The notes: generated from the sequence alone by a model not told the origin. DNA of 64,000 nucleotides from Thalassia testudinum (GCA_037157565.1 JAZHRO010000050.1:40530501-40594500); one strand, 5' to 3'. Shown: positions 11,559 to 24,176, counted from the stretch's first letter. Translations and numbers: made by a program.

Positions 11559-12832
11559 CATCATTGTTCTATTCGCGAGAAAATCAGTCGATCAGATAAA
11601 ATTTATAATCGAAACTCGAAAAGTTAGTCTAGGGTCGAACATGGGGAGGTGAACGTTTTGTTTGAAAAATCCACGTTTAGCTTTTCATTTACTTTTGTCA
11701 TTTTTATCTTTTGTTATTTTTTTGGTATTTTTAATAGGGCAAGAGATCAGGTTGATAAATTATAGCTAATCTACTAGCAAAATAAAAAGAGTGAGACAGA
11801 GAGAGAAACAATCATGTATTTTCATAATCAAATGTTTTCTACAACTAAGAAAGCAGGAAAGATTACACTAAAAACGCAAAAAGAAAGATATAGGTGAGAG
11901 AAATCCCCCTCAATGGTTGCTTGGAGGACGACTCACTTTGACATCGCTTGAAGAAGGGTGGTGAGGAGCGAGACGAACGAGGACGGAGCCGGAGGAGGGT
12001 TGTGAGGATCGAAGGTCGGGTAGGACGATGTCGCAGTGAGGGTCTTCTTCCTGAAGGGAGGTAAGGAGATGACCACGGGATGCTCCACGGATAGGGATGT
12101 GAGGAGGGAAAAATATTTATTTTTCTACTCTAGAGGAGCGTCCTGGGCTTGGGACAAGCTCTCTCTAGAGCCTTGGAGGTGGTGAGAGGAAGAAAGGAAG
12201 GTATAAAGAAAAATGAGACGGGTAGGGGTCCTTCCATAGTGGAGGAAAATATCAAATTCATATATAGGACATTTAGTGATGATCATAAATGTCGCTGAAG
12301 ATCCGCCGCAAATATCGCTGAACATCCCGCTCACATGCCTCTGCTACCGCACCACTAGCACAAGCACTACGCACCCTTGTCGCACAAGCATGCATGCTAC
12401 ACACCCTCGTGCCTCGCGCCTGCACTTGTTGCTGCTGCTTCCTTGCGCATGCCGCTTCCTCATGCACATGCGCACCTACGCTGCTGTGTGCATTTGTGCA
12501 CATGGGTGACCTGAGTTGCACCATGTGGCACTACCTAGGTCGTCCATCTTCTTCCCTTTGTAAGGGTTGCTATAAAGGTCGGATTTAGTCAATTTTTACA
12601 CTTTTGGGCTGCGATTGTCAACGTGAATCCATCCGTGTGGTCAGATTTATTGTTTGAAGCTGTAGATTTTTGTCACCTAGTACATTAGCCGTTGATCTTC
12701 CACAGACTGCATATGGTGCTACGAGACTCCGATCAAGGCAATTTCAAAGGTGTTGAACTCCGATCGTTGTTCTGATTAGATCAGTATGGTTGGATCGTCG
12801 ATCTGAGTCTCCAAAATAAATCTCCTTCTCTC
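11559..12832 (-). repeat. LTR-like fragment, probably of element G
   Basis: No ORF of note. On the minus strand it carries CATGTTCGACCCTAGAC (about 11627-11643), the U5-type motif found near the 3' ends of LTRs B, C and F here. This suggests the U5 end of an LTR reading leftward toward the acidic ORF at 1-1110. It is bounded by insertions A on the left and C on the right. No partner LTR is seen, so family and limits are uncertain. Confidence 0.35.
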
Positions 12833-13215
12833 CTAACTGTTTGCACCTCAAAACACGCCTATAATAACGCCTTCTTATGCTATTTTCTAGCATTAACTAT
12901 GTATATTATAATCCTATAGCCACATTTGTAAAAACGGTTGCATGCATGCATTTAATCAAGAGAGGAAGAGGAGTGAAACAATCGCCTGCATAGTTACATT
13001 TTTCTTCAAGTGCCTCCTTGAAAAATCACCCTCTTTTTATTTTTCCTCTTGATTTCTTCTTTTCTCTCCTTCCCGCGGCTGCACTCTTCCCGCAGCTGCA
13101 TGCAGCAGCCACGCAGCACTTCTTCCCGTCACTTCTCCCTGCCAACGCCGCTCCCTATAGCTGCAACTCGCACACCCTCTCCCTGCTGCAGCCGGCACGC
13201 CACTCTCTCCTCCTC

Positions 13216-13222
13216 TATAAGT
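13216..13222 (+). promoter_or_regulatory. Candidate TATA box of 5' LTR C
   Basis: TATAAGT within CTCTATAAGTAG; the same site is at 19540-19546 in the 3' LTR. Confidence 0.45.
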
Positions 13223-14025
13223 AGCCGCAGCTTCATCCTCGCAACGGGAGCTGCTACAAAAACCCGCAGCCATCTTCTCCACTGCTTTCCCCTCCCATAC
13301 GTCGGCCCTCCCTCGAGGAGGCACCCGGCGAGCAGGAGAACCCACTGTGGTGCACACCACCACAGTGGGAGCACCACCGCCCAGCTCTTCAACGAGCCGG
13401 TGGGCGTGGTGTTTTCTTTTCTCTTCGTTTTCGTCTCCACGCCACTGCTGCCGCTTCAAGCTCCGAAGCTTGAAGCAGCAGTAGCAGCAGCTAAACCGCA
13501 GCGACAGCAGCAGCAGCAGCACCCCCCACCTTCTCCGAGACCTTCCCCGCAGGCGCGCAACCCTCCGCGCACGCCTGCAGGCCCGTTCCCCGCCTCCATC
13601 TCCGTTCTGTCCGCCTCGCAGTTGCACCCGTAGCCGCCGCCGCGTGCACTGCAGCGGTCGGTTACGGCCTCGCGCCGACCCCTGCCCTACTCCGCAACCC
13701 TCCGCGACCCTCCGCGACCACCTGCAGACCTCCTCCATGCTCGCTCCTCCACGCCATCGCCCGCTCTCTGTCCTCGCACCCGGTCTGCAGGAGACGCCTC
13801 ACATCCTCTACGCGAAGGCGCGGTGCACCGCGACGGTCAGACGTCCGCCTTCGCCTTCAGACGACGCGGCGTTAGACGTCCGCCACCTCTTGCAGACGTC
13901 TTAACTCGCGCGTCCGCGATCTCCCTCTCTCTCTTCCGATCTCTCCCGCGCGCGTCCGCTCGATCTCTCCCGCCCGCTCTCTCTCTGTCTGGTGCTCTCT
14001 CTCTCTTTTATTTAACTCACAGCAA

Positions 14026-14480
14026 CACACACACATTCACCGACGCACACACACATTCACCGACACACACACACACACTTATAGTAACATATATACATAT
14101 ATATATATATATACTTGCATATATCTATATATATATACTTATATACATAGTATATCTATATAGTTATGTATACATACATATATATATAATATACATACAT
14201 GTATATATAATATATATATATATATATCTACTTATATATACATCTATATACTTATACATATACTTATATATATATATAGACTTATATACTTATATACATA
14301 TTTATATATATACATATCTATATACATATATATATACATATATATAGTAATATATATATATACTTATATACATATATATACACATATATATCTATATATA
14401 TATATATCTATACATATATAACTATACATATATATATATATATATATACATATATTTACTTATATACATACATATGTACA
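14026..14480 (+). repeat. CA and TA microsatellites in 5' LTR C
   Basis: (CA)n interrupted by ATTCACCGACG units, then about 390 bp of TATATA/CATATA repeats. The counterpart in the 3' LTR (about 20333-20725) is shorter. Confidence 0.85.
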
Positions 14481-15191
14481 TATATTTTCATGTTATTTAC
14501 TATACGCTGTATCGCGGGAATATCTGCACCAGTTGCTGATATTTCCTGATACACGCGTGCAAAAAAAGCGTGGTCCCATACATCATCCATCCTCCATCCA
14601 CACTCCACGCGGCACCTAGTCGTGTTGGTTGCGTCTCTCTAGACGTCGACTGACTCGACATAGTGCTACACTCCATCGTCACCTCCACCCCCACCCCTTT
14701 ATATATATACTACATATAAATATATATCTATAGCTACTATATTTACTTTCTATCTGTTATCTTCCTTCTTAGTAAAAAGATAAAAAAAGGTATAAAAGTG
14801 AAAAGATAATATTTGATTTGCAGGTACCCCGTCTTGCAAGTAGCAAGGCGTGTTTTGAAACTCTGTTTTGGCTAAAAGCCAAGGACACAATTTTGAGGGT
14901 GTGCCTCAAGAACAAGGATTACCAGAAAAAAACCTAAATAAGAAAAATACCAAAAACACAATAAACGAATGGAAGAGACGCGTTTTAAGGAAAACGTAGA
15001 AACTCGACTTGAACCCCACTTCCCTGAGTTCGACCCTGGGCCTAAAAGCGACAAGATAAAATCAATTAGGCCATGTTAAAAAAATTTTGTAAAGAGATGG
15101 TTAGGTCTGAATTAGGTTAACCACTATACACATTTCAACGATAAAAATATCATATTAACAACCTATTCGGGCCGACCCATCATAACTTTTC

Positions 15192-15209
15192 TGGCGCCGT
15201 TGCCGGGGA
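15192..15209 (+). promoter_or_regulatory. Primer binding site of element C (tRNA-Asp)
   Basis: TGGCGCCGTTGCCGGGGA lies 9 nt after the LTR end. It is complementary to the 3' end of plant tRNA-Asp(GUC), including CCA, a known primer for Athila/Tat-type elements. F has the identical site; D and E have degenerate copies. Confidence 0.85.
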
Positions 15210-16586
15210 GGTGCACTTTCGAGTAAGTTTCTATCCAATTCCTTTAAATTTGTCTCTTCTCTCTTCACGGGATTGTTGTTTTTGGTGTGCAGGTGAACCT
15301 AGTGGAAGGAGAAGAAGGCTGACAAAGTCGAGGACGTGAGCAGATCAAAGGCGGGAACGAGAGCGTGAAGACGCCGACATCGCATTGGAGCTTCGCACAC
15401 GTTGCCGAACAAGTAGGTTTTCTTTTCTCATCAAATTAGGGTTAACATGCCACCACAATAAAAAAAAAATTTTAAAACTAAAAACTAGAAAAACTTCTTG
15501 GGATTTCTTGAGGGCAAGTGGATTAAAATTCACTTGTTTGATTGGTTGTATTCACTCCCACTGCCCCGGGATTTCCCGCCACACTTCGCATAGCGAAAAT
15601 CCGAGAATCTTGATTCTTAGATTTTTCGCCGTGGGAAGTATTCTTTGAGGCAAAGAAAAAGATTGCTTGTATCCCTCTTTTGCCTCACTTATCTTTAATT
15701 CAGGATCACATTTTTGGTGGGGAGACTTCGAATTGAGTTGATTCCAACCCCACCATGACTTTTCAAACTTGCCTGTGATTCGATCCTGAATACTTCAACC
15801 CCAACAATTTTAGTTTCTTTATCTGTTGGTTGAAGCCTTGTGTGTGGATATCTTTCTGGTGATTGGGAGCACTTGAATTGAAGTGCTTTGGCTCCCTTTC
15901 ACATTGGTATAAAATTGATTCGCGCATCCACACATAGAAATCTCCATTTAGGGTAGCCCATTGCATTTTAGCATGCATTAACTAACTGATAATTGAAGAA
16001 GGGTTTCTTGGGCTTTAGAAAAAAAAAAAAACCTATATTCTTGCAAAACCCGGAGATTGGTTGAATTGGTAATTCAGCGAAATCCTAAAATTCATACTAC
16101 TAAAGGTTGAACTCTAAAAACCATTCACCAATTAAACTTCAATTCGGGGAGATTTCCCTGTTGCATGCTTGTTCTTACACACTCTTAAAATCAATCACTT
16201 GGGCATTACCCGTAAACAACGCCCTTCACATTCCAAAAGCACTTGACCCTAAGCCTCTAATTAAAATTGGTAGTAACTTGACCCTTTTTTAGGATTGGAG
16301 GTCTAACTACCTACGTGTAGCGGCTACGTGCTGGTGAGAGTTCCCGCGTGCTATCGGGTGTCTAAGACTGGGGCAAACGGCCTTTCAATCTGGCCCGGTG
16401 GTTCCGCGGTGCTCGCATTCGGTTCCGTAGTTCGTGATAGTAGGTAACTTAGATCTTTAAGTCTAAGGGAACACTGTCGAGGTTAGGAACTTGATTGTAT
16501 TGATTTGTAATCAAGTGTACCTTTGCGGCGTCATTTCTCTCATCTCTTTTCCCTACTCATCTCCTCAACTCTTCCTCCGGTAGTGC
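15210..16586 (+). other. Leader of element C
   Basis: About 1.4 kb between primer site and ORF, with A-rich runs and only short ORFs. The last bases before the ATG (GGTAGTGC) match the sequence before the gag ATG in element F (AGTAGTGC). Confidence 0.6.
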
Positions 16587-18127
16587 ATGTTTGGGAGGAG
16601 GACACAAAACCCAGAATTGCTTGTATTGACAGGTAAATTTAGAAAAAGAGCCGAATCATCCTCCTCCTCCACAAACATGGCACACACCCCCGCCTCACCA
16701 CTTCGTCACAATTCCAATTCTTTCAACACCAGGCTTATCCCGAGAAACCTTGCAAGACCTTCCTTATCGAGTGTCGCGCCAAGCGACTCGGTAAGTCATG
16801 TGGAACTGGCTTCTGCGTGCCAGTATTTCAACACGGAGGACCAAGCCTCCGTGTACTCGGACACATATGCGGACATGTCTTCTGGCATAGAAGATGCCTG
16901 CACCCTGGGGAACAACCCGTTTTCTGCCACGTATAACCCAGGGTGGCACAATCATCCCAATTTTGCATGGTCCAACAACCCGCAGCGTCGAAACCCCGCT
17001 GGTGGACCAATGCGATCGTCCGCACCCGTCATCCCAAGGGCCCAGTCTAATCCTATGGCAAATCTGCCATCAGGCCCTTGTGTGCAGAAAACCAAACACG
17101 CATCAAAACCTCTTGATAAATTGATGCGAATGATGACGGAAATGTCAAAGCGCCATAAAGAAAACATGACCTCTCTTCAGCATTTGGCGCAACAGAATGC
17201 TGAGATCAGTCAACTAAGAATGGCGACTCGATCTCAGGGCACTTTTCCCGCCCAACCTGTTCCAAACCCGCAAAACTTTGTACCCTGTGGTCCGCAACCA
17301 CAGGTACAACCTTCTCAGGAACAGGTTCATCAAATTCTGCAAGCTCCGAGTATTCCTCCGGGATTTCAGGTTAATCCCGCTGTAGCACCGCACTCTTATG
17401 CTGATAGTGATCACATCAAGGATGACACGTCTGACGAGGACGTGATTGTCAGTACGTGTATCGAACTAATTGGAGCTGATTCAGACTGCTGCGAATTACC
17501 TGACAACTGCCTGACCAACACAAACTGTGACGTTCCCCAATCCCTCCCTATTCCTGTACCTTCTCCTGACCAGACTTCTGACGAGGTTTTTTCCGCTTCC
17601 AATACCTTGTGGTCTGAGTCATCGCCGGGCTGCTCACCGCCGGTCCACACTATGGAAGATCGGATTGCCCTTTCTTTCCCGCTAAATCAGGCGGATTTGC
17701 AAATCCACACTGGGACCTTGAGCCCACATCTTACTCACCGGGGCTATTCCCTTTTGGATCCATCTATCCAAAAAGCCCCCCTTCTTGGCCAATCTAAGGG
17801 CCAACTTCCTCTTCCTGATCTGTTTTCTGATCCACCTGGGACACTCTCGTCCCAGAAAACGCCAAATCTCTCACCATCCACCATTACTTTTCACGCCTCT
17901 ATCGCGATTACTTCGCTTTTCTCTTCACCACCCACCATCCACCCACCCTTCCACCCTGATTTATACCCTGAACCTCAGCTCCTGTTACCCGATCTGTCGT
18001 CCGTTCTCTGCCTTTCCCTGCATGCATATGAGGACATAGCATTGTTTGGCATGGGGGGGTGGATAGGCATCCATAGGATCCGGGTATGTTATGGTATCAT
18101 ACAGTTCCCACCTATTTATAAATATGC

Positions 18128-18160
<33 letters not shown>

Positions 18161-18290
18161 TTATAATAAATGGTGTTTAGTAATGATCTTGAAGCTGAAA
18201 CAAAAAGGCAATAAGTGTTTATGGATATTCAACCTCTGTTTTGAAGACTTTCCAGGCCACAAAAGCTTGATTCGCTCAGGCTCGGCTTAA
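16587..18290 (+). CDS. Capsid-less gag-like ORF of element C
   Basis: 567 codons, uninterrupted. The start MFGRRTQNP matches the gag starts of F (MYGRRSLRP, 58445) and D (MHGRRSLRP, 34857), and so does the preceding GTAGTGC context in F. Residues about 107-130 (NPFSATYNPGWHNHPNF) and the Met/Gln-rich helical stretch after them match the post-capsid linker of D and F gag. The capsid core itself, with its FPFSLRDKA-type motif, is missing between these blocks. The rest is acidic, then Ser/Pro-rich, ending through the internal PPT block and an A-run that encodes KKKKK. No zinc knuckle, protease or RT. It may be a trimmed gag made by deletion. Whether it is translated is unknown; the open frame suggests recent activity or recent insertion. 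Confidence 0.65.
18028..18060 (+). promoter_or_regulatory. Internal PPT-like block of element C
   Basis: ATGAGGACATAGCATTGTTT then GGCATGGGGGGGT, inside the end of the ORF and 1.1 kb before the 3' LTR. Matches the blocks in A, D and E. Confidence 0.55.
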
Positions 18291-19122
18291 TTCACTTAAA
18301 GTATTGACGAAATATATCAAAATCTCTCGTAACTAAGGACGTATTCTTGTACCTGAGACACCAGTACAAGATCCGTTGGTTTGCTTTTTCTTGAGAGCTT
18401 AAGTAAACTTGGTTCACACTACACATATCAGGAAAGACCAGGAGAACATAAGATCCAACCCTAGTGTTCATTAGGGAAGGTGGAGTCCTTACCTGTGCAC
18501 ACAGGTAGACTTTTTATCCCAGGATTTAGTCTTGTGTTTAGGAGCGACTCTTTCCACCAAAAAGAAACTCTCCCACCAAAAAGAAAAAAAGTGTGCTCTT
18601 TCAAAATGTGTTGTAAGAGATATACTGACACGTGTTTCAAAAAAAAGAAAAAAAAAAAAAAAGATGTTGCAAAAGAGTCAGTATATCTCATAAATGTCTG
18701 TATAATTTGTTTTTCAATGAGCCAAAAAAAAAAAAAAAAAAAGAAAATGGGAGTTGAGTTTTCCGTCATCATCTTATGGGTCAATTCGAAGACATGAGCT
18801 GAAACTGGGACCAACCTGTACTTAAAAATTCGTGAAACCCTGGGATTGAGTCTTAATGTTCATCTGGTCAGTCTTGTTTATTCACTATGCACAAACCATA
18901 ACCTCTTGAGCTCTCGAGTATGGCAAAAACCTCCTGGGTCTTGGAAATCGTACTTAAGGTTTAAATATCAAGAGTCCTGGTTAGTTGAGAGATGATCTAT
19001 GTCATGTGAGACTTAAAGTACTGGTAGTCTTCTTTACAATTGGTTCTTACAATATTCGATAATAAACACACCTATATCACCTCAGAAGAAAATCTTTAGC
19101 TTAAGATCATTTCTAAATACAG
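18291..19122 (+). other. 3' tail of element C
   Basis: Non-coding tail with A-runs, two CCACCAAAAAG motifs (about 18556 and 18571) and a stem-loop at 18617-18689. No credible ORF; those present are lysine or phenylalanine runs from poly(A). Confidence 0.6.
18617..18689 (+). repeat. Stem-loop in the tail of element C
   Basis: Perfect 13-bp arms GAGATATACTGAC (18617-18629) and GTCAGTATATCTC (18677-18689) around an A-rich loop of about 47 nt. Could stabilise the RNA 3' region; function unknown. Confidence 0.75.
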
Positions 19123-19161
19123 TTTTGCTAGGGACTAGCAAAAGATAGGCATGGGGGTATA
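19123..19161 (+). promoter_or_regulatory. PPT and upstream hairpin of element C
   Basis: The same perfect 9-bp stem with GGA loop as element A at 19123-19143, then AGGCATGGGGGTATA ending at the LTR start. Confidence 0.87.
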
Positions 19162-21417
19162 TGTTTGCACCTCAAAACACGCTTATAATAACGCCTTCTT
19201 ATGCTATTTTCTAGCATTAACTATGTATATTATAATCCTATAGCCACATTTGTAAAAACGGTTGCATGCATGCATTTAATCAAGAGAGGAAGAGGAGTGA
19301 AACAATCGCCTGCATAGTTACATTTTTCTTCAAGTGCCTCCTTGCATAATCACCCTCTTTTTATTTTTCCTCTTGATTTCTTCTTTTCTCTCCTTCCCGC
19401 GGCTGCACTCTTCCCGCAGCTGCATGCAGCAGCCACGCAGCACTTCTTCCCGTCACTTCTCCCTGCCAACGCCGCTCCCTATAGCTGCAACTCGCACACC
19501 CTCTCCCTGCTGTAGCCGGCACGCCACTCTCTCCTCCTCTATAAGTAGCTGCAGCTTTATCCTCGCAACAGGAGCTCCTACAAAACCCGCAGCCATCTTG
19601 TCCACCACTTTCCCCTCCCATATGTCGGCCCTCCGTCGAGGAGGCACCCGGCGAGCAGGAGAACCCACTGTGGTGCACACCACCACGGTGGGAGCACCAC
19701 CGCCCAGCTCTTCAATGAGCCGGTGGGCGTGGTGTTTTCTTTTCTCTTCGTTTTCGTCTCCACGCCATTGCTGCCGCTTCAAGCTCCGAAGCTTGAAGCA
19801 GCAGCAGCTAAACCGCAGCGACAGCAGCAGCAGCAGCACCCCCCGCCTCCTCCGCGACCTTCCCCGCAGGCGCGCAACCCTCCGCGCGCGCCTGCAGGCC
19901 CGTTCCCCGCCTCCGTCTCCGTTCTGTCCGCCTCGCAGTTGCACCCGTAGCCACCGCCGCGTGCACTGCAGCGGCCGGTTACGGCCTCGCGCCGACCCCT
20001 GCCCTCCTCCGCAACCCTCCGCGACCACCTGCAGACCTCCTCCATGCTCGCTCCTCCACGCCATCGCCCACTCTCTGTCCTCGCACCCGGTCTGCAGGAG
20101 ACGCCTCACGTCCTCTGCACGAAGGCGCGGTGCACCGCGACGGTCAGACGTCCGCCTTCGCCTTCAGATGACGCGGCGTCAGACATCTGCCACCTCTTGC
20201 AGACGTCTTAACTCGCGCGTCCGCGATCTCCCTCTCTCTCTGCCGATCTCTCCCGCGCACGTCTGCTCGATCTCTCCCGCCCGCTCTCTCTCTGTCTGGT
20301 GCTCTCTCTCTCTTTTATTTAACTCACAGCAACACACACACACACATTCATCGACGCACACACACATTCACCGACACACACACACACAGACTTATAGTAA
20401 CATATATACATACATATTTCTATATATATATACTTATATACATAGTATATCTATATAGTTATGTATACATACATATATATATAATATACATACATATATA
20501 TATAATATATATATATATAGACATATATACTTATATACATATATATATATATACATATCTATATACATATATATATACATATCTATAGTAATATATATAT
20601 ATATACTTATATACATATATATACACATATATATCTATATATATATATCTATACATATATAACTATACATATATATATATATAGATATATTTACTTATAT
20701 ACATACATATGTACAAATATTTTCATGTTATTTACTATACGCTGTATCGCGGGAATATCTGCACCAGTTGCTGATATTTCCTGATACACGCGTGCAAAAA
20801 AAGCGTGGTCCCATACATCATCCATCCTCCATCCACACTCCACGCGGCACCTAGTCGTGTTGGTTGCGTCTCTCTAGACGTCGACTGACTCGACATAGTG
20901 CTACACTCCATCGTCACCTCCACCCCCACCCCTTTATATATATACTACATATAAATATATATCTATAGCTACTATATTTACTTTCTATCTGTTATCTTCC
21001 TTCTTAGTAAAAAGATAAAAAAAGGTATAAAAGTGAAAAGATAATATTTGATTTGCAGGTACCCCGTCTTGCAAGTAGCAAGGCGTGTTTTGAAACTCTG
21101 TTTTGGCTAAAAGCCAAGGACACAATTTTGAGGGTGTGCCTCAAGAACAAGGATTACCAGAAAAAAACCTAAATAAGAAAAATACCAAAAACACAATAAA
21201 CGAACGGAAGAGACGCGTTTTATGGAAAACGTAGAAACTCGACTTGAACCCCACTTCCCTGAGTTCGACCCTGGGCCTAAAAGCGACAAGATAAAATCAA
21301 TTAGGCCAGGTTAAAAAAATTTTGTAAAGAGATGGTTAGGTCTGAATTAGGTTAACCACTATACACATTTCAACGATAAAAATATCATATTAACAACCTA
21401 TTCGGGCCGACCCATCA
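19162..21417 (+). repeat. 3' LTR of element C
   Basis: 2256 bp, direct repeat of 12838-15182 with a shorter AT microsatellite; TATA-like box at 19540-19546. Followed by the target duplication CTAAC. Confidence 0.93.
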
Positions 21418-21422
21418 CTAAC

Positions 21423-21572
21423 CACAAAATGGATGCAATTAACCTAAAATATACACAACTACTCTAAATGCAGAGTGATGCATGCTATGAAATATTTATA
21501 ATTTGGAATGCTAATCCAAGCCTAGGAACTTGCATAAATAGGAATTTTAACCTAAATGGATGTGTCTACATT
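21423..21572. other. Unassigned flank between element C and the LTR of element E
   Basis: AT-rich, no ORF. It continues the sequence left of element C (ends 12832), so it probably belongs to the same host fragment. I see no clear match to the U5 part of the E LTR. Confidence 0.3.
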
Positions 21573-21856
21573 AGCGATGGCAGACAGAGCCGGAGAAGGA
21601 GATGGCGGTGGTAGAGAGTGGTGGCAATACCTGCAAATATGAATGTGGGCTCAAAAGCCGCAATCAGAAGGTTCAACAGGATCGCCTAAGGACATGGAGT
21701 CCAGTGGTGGTGTCTGTGTGGCAAGTGGAAGTGTGTGGTGGTTGGGCAAGGTCGAAGGAGGTGAACGGAGGTGGTCCTATCCAGTGGGGTGTTTGAGAGG
21801 CCAATCCCCTCAATTACTTGAGGGGTTTTGGTCAGTGGAGCACGGTGATGCTTGTC
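21573..21856 (-). repeat. 3' LTR of element E, distal piece left of D
   Basis: Matches 46079-46350 in the 5' LTR of E (shared GCAGACAGAGCCGGAGAAGG and CACGGTGATGCTT). The match stops at the D insertion and resumes at 38770. Confidence 0.8.
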
Positions 21857-22848
21857 TGGAATGCGTAGATCACGTATTTGATAGAAAAGCGTCGTAGTAT
21901 AGCCGCGAAGTACGATCCAACAAAGATATTATTTTACAAAATTTACGAGACTTGAGTCCTGGTCGTTCATCTCTGGGAGGCGTTGCTTTCACTTTTAAAA
22001 TAGATCCTTTTATTACTCTACTTCATTTAAAGACGCACGCCGGTTTCCAATCTCCTAACTAAAACTTCACCACTTCTATTATTAACTCAGACTACGTGTG
22101 CATGCATCAAATAAATTATGAAGGTGAACGTGTGAGTTTCTATGCGCATGATTCTAGTGAGGTGGTGACTAGTTATGGAGAAAGCATCTATTGTTAGATT
22201 TTCAATATCCTCGGGAAACGACATGCTGGTGCGTAATGGATAGACAGTTAAAGAGCAGGCATTTAAATCATGCAAATACGATAATTATTAAGCTTGTGGT
22301 GATTTCAAAGACATAAAGCGATATATATATATATATATATATATAAATGCATTTTCATTCATTCATTAGGGAGTTGTTTGCACAAGGAATCTAGAGGAAT
22401 GCTTGTACATAAATGCTTGAAAATTAAACCTAGCTACTAGAAAATGATTGCATACAAGAATCGACGGGGGGATTTCGCATGCATCAATGGGGGAGAAGTA
22501 AGACTACACTACTAAGCTGTAATTAAAAATAATAAAATTATGAAGAGCATGAATTAAATCCAGAAGAATAATAGGGCATTCAGAGGTGGTCCCCGATGGC
22601 CTTGGAGTGGTCGGGAGGAGAATGAGGGGCGGCCAATGTAGCTTATGCCGACCCTTGGAGAGAGGGAGGAGTGATCCAGCATCCCGACATGATGTCCTCC
22701 ATGATGGTGGTGAGCTCGTGGAGGTGGAGTAGCTAACCTAAGTGAAGGTGGGCATGTATGGAGCTAATGAGGTGAGTGATGCCAATGAAGCCAAGGGATG
22801 TGAATTTACCAAGGAAGTGAATGGGTGTGTTTGGCCGCCCATGGGGTC

Positions 22849-22856
22849 TTTTTATA
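22849..22856 (-). promoter_or_regulatory. Candidate TATA box of 3' LTR D
   Basis: TATAAAAA on the minus strand, enclosed by GGGTC / GACCC arms; same site at 37386-37393 in the 5' LTR. Confidence 0.5.
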
Positions 22857-23629
22857 GACCCAATGGCTTCTCTCTAGAGAGGTGTGGAACTCTGTAGAGA
22901 GAGTCCAAGAGTGGCCGTCCACATGGGGGTGGAGGTGGTCTTTGAGATCCAAAAATTATCGATCTCAATTTGAATGCCTCTTGGTTGCTAAATTTGGAAA
23001 CCAAGAGGTGGCGCCATCTCAAGAGAACACTAGAGAACTCCAGAGAAGTGTGTGTGTGTGAATGGGTGTGCGTGTGTGTGTGTGTGTGGTCGTGCCCTAT
23101 ATGGCTAGGTGGCTTAGAATAGGTCCTAAGGGGTTTGTGTAGGTGTAGGTCTTGATTTTAGGGTTACAAACGCTAATTGCTAAGGTGAAAATGCAATTAA
23201 ACTTAACTTAATTTTAATTGAATGAGTGTGAGCCTAGGTCCAATTGAACTTGTGTGGGTTGAGATCTAAGCTCTGTTGGACTCAATGAGTCCAACTGACT
23301 TAAGTGAAGGTAATTGACTTTGATCTAAGTCATTTGGGTTTGGTGAGGACCTAATTAAGTCCTTAGGTATGTCTAGAGGTGATGTATCAAGGTTAGGACT
23401 CCTTAATTTATGTTCCTATGGGGTTGCGATTAGGTCTAGGGAGCTAGAGATCCAAGATCAAGACTTGAATCTCAAAACAGGAATTGGAGACCAGTATCAG
23501 ACGTCCAATAATAGGATCAGATGACTTATACTCAAAAATCAGAAGTCCATAATTCAGTTCTGGATGTCCAATTTGAGTCAAGGGGAAATCAAGGTTTTGT
23601 TTTGGGTACTCTGTAGAAATTGGACGTCT

Positions 23630-23652
23630 GACAAAGTGTCGGGACGTCCAAT
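23630..23652 (-). repeat. Paired GACGTC inverted repeat in LTR D
   Basis: TTGGACGTCTGAC and GTCGGGACGTCCAA face each other across a 5-nt loop with one bulged base. The 5' LTR copy is near 38205-38235 with a few changes. More GACGTC sites follow within 100 bp. Confidence 0.6.
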
Positions 23653-24176
23653 AACACTACAGAAGTGGGTTTAAGGTGTGCGGGAGATGGCTAAGGGTCC
23701 TGGATGTCCTATAACTTATCTAGACGTCCAGATAAGGGTTGGAACTAGGGTTTTAAGGCTTCCTAGGGTGTTGTGACCTAATCTAAGGGTGGCTAAGGCT
23801 TAAGGAAGTCTCTAGGCTATCCTGGGGCTAGGATGGACATATGCTCTTGACATTTTACTGCTTCATTTGTACTTAATGGAATAGCAAACTTTTAACCCCC
23901 TTATATTATTATTCCTTCATCTAATCTAAGCCATCTACTCCAGCTTTGCTGCAACTCCAGTTATTCCTGATCTAGCTTCAGATCCTGCTCCAGATCTGTT
24001 TATTGCCTGCAATCGACATAATGTACTTAATTAAAACATTATAACATTATTTTATGCATAGGTAAAGGACAGCAGTAAAGATGTAGATAATGCGTATGTA
24101 TACATGAATAGCCCTAACTTATGCTAAGTCCTAGCTTAATCTAGGTCAATTAAGACTTATGATTGCTGCGCAATCA

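Larger units (their letters stand above)
12838..15182 (+). repeat. 5' LTR of element C
   Basis: 2345 bp. Order: AT-rich U3, TATA-like box at 13216, GC-rich CTGCAG-containing middle, three AGACGTC sites (about 13840-13905), CA and TA microsatellites (14026-14480), then a U5 with TTCGACCCTGGG near 15030. The 3' LTR is about 90 bp shorter, mostly through microsatellite loss. Confidence 0.93.
12838..21417 (+). mobile_element. Complete non-autonomous LTR retrotransposon C
   Basis: Direct LTRs at 12838-15182 and 19162-21417 start TGTTTGCACC and end GACCCATCA. They are flanked by a perfect duplication CTAAC (12833-12837 and 21418-21422). A tRNA-Asp primer site follows the 5' LTR, and a PPT with hairpin precedes the 3' LTR, giving plus orientation. 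The internal region (about 4 kb) has one long ORF with gag-like flanks but no capsid core and no pol. The LTRs look very alike by eye outside the AT microsatellite, so this is probably among the younger insertions. Confidence 0.94.
21857..24176 (-). repeat. 3' LTR of element D
   Basis: About 2320 bp, direct repeat of 36407-38760. In sense direction it starts TGATTGCGCAGCAATCA and ends GCATTCCA. Contains several GGACGTC sites (for example 23630-23652), a (TG)n run at 23048-23089 and an (AT)n run near 22321. It lacks about 65 bp present in the 5' LTR near 37770. Confidence 0.92.

Noticed and set aside
13037..13738. Long minus and plus ORFs in LTR C, repeated at 19334-20458
   Set aside because: Open in several frames at once because of GC-rich repeats; low-complexity translation, no domain.
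13823..14347. 174-codon ORF ending in Tyr/Ile/His repeats
   Set aside because: The C-terminal half is the translated TA microsatellite.
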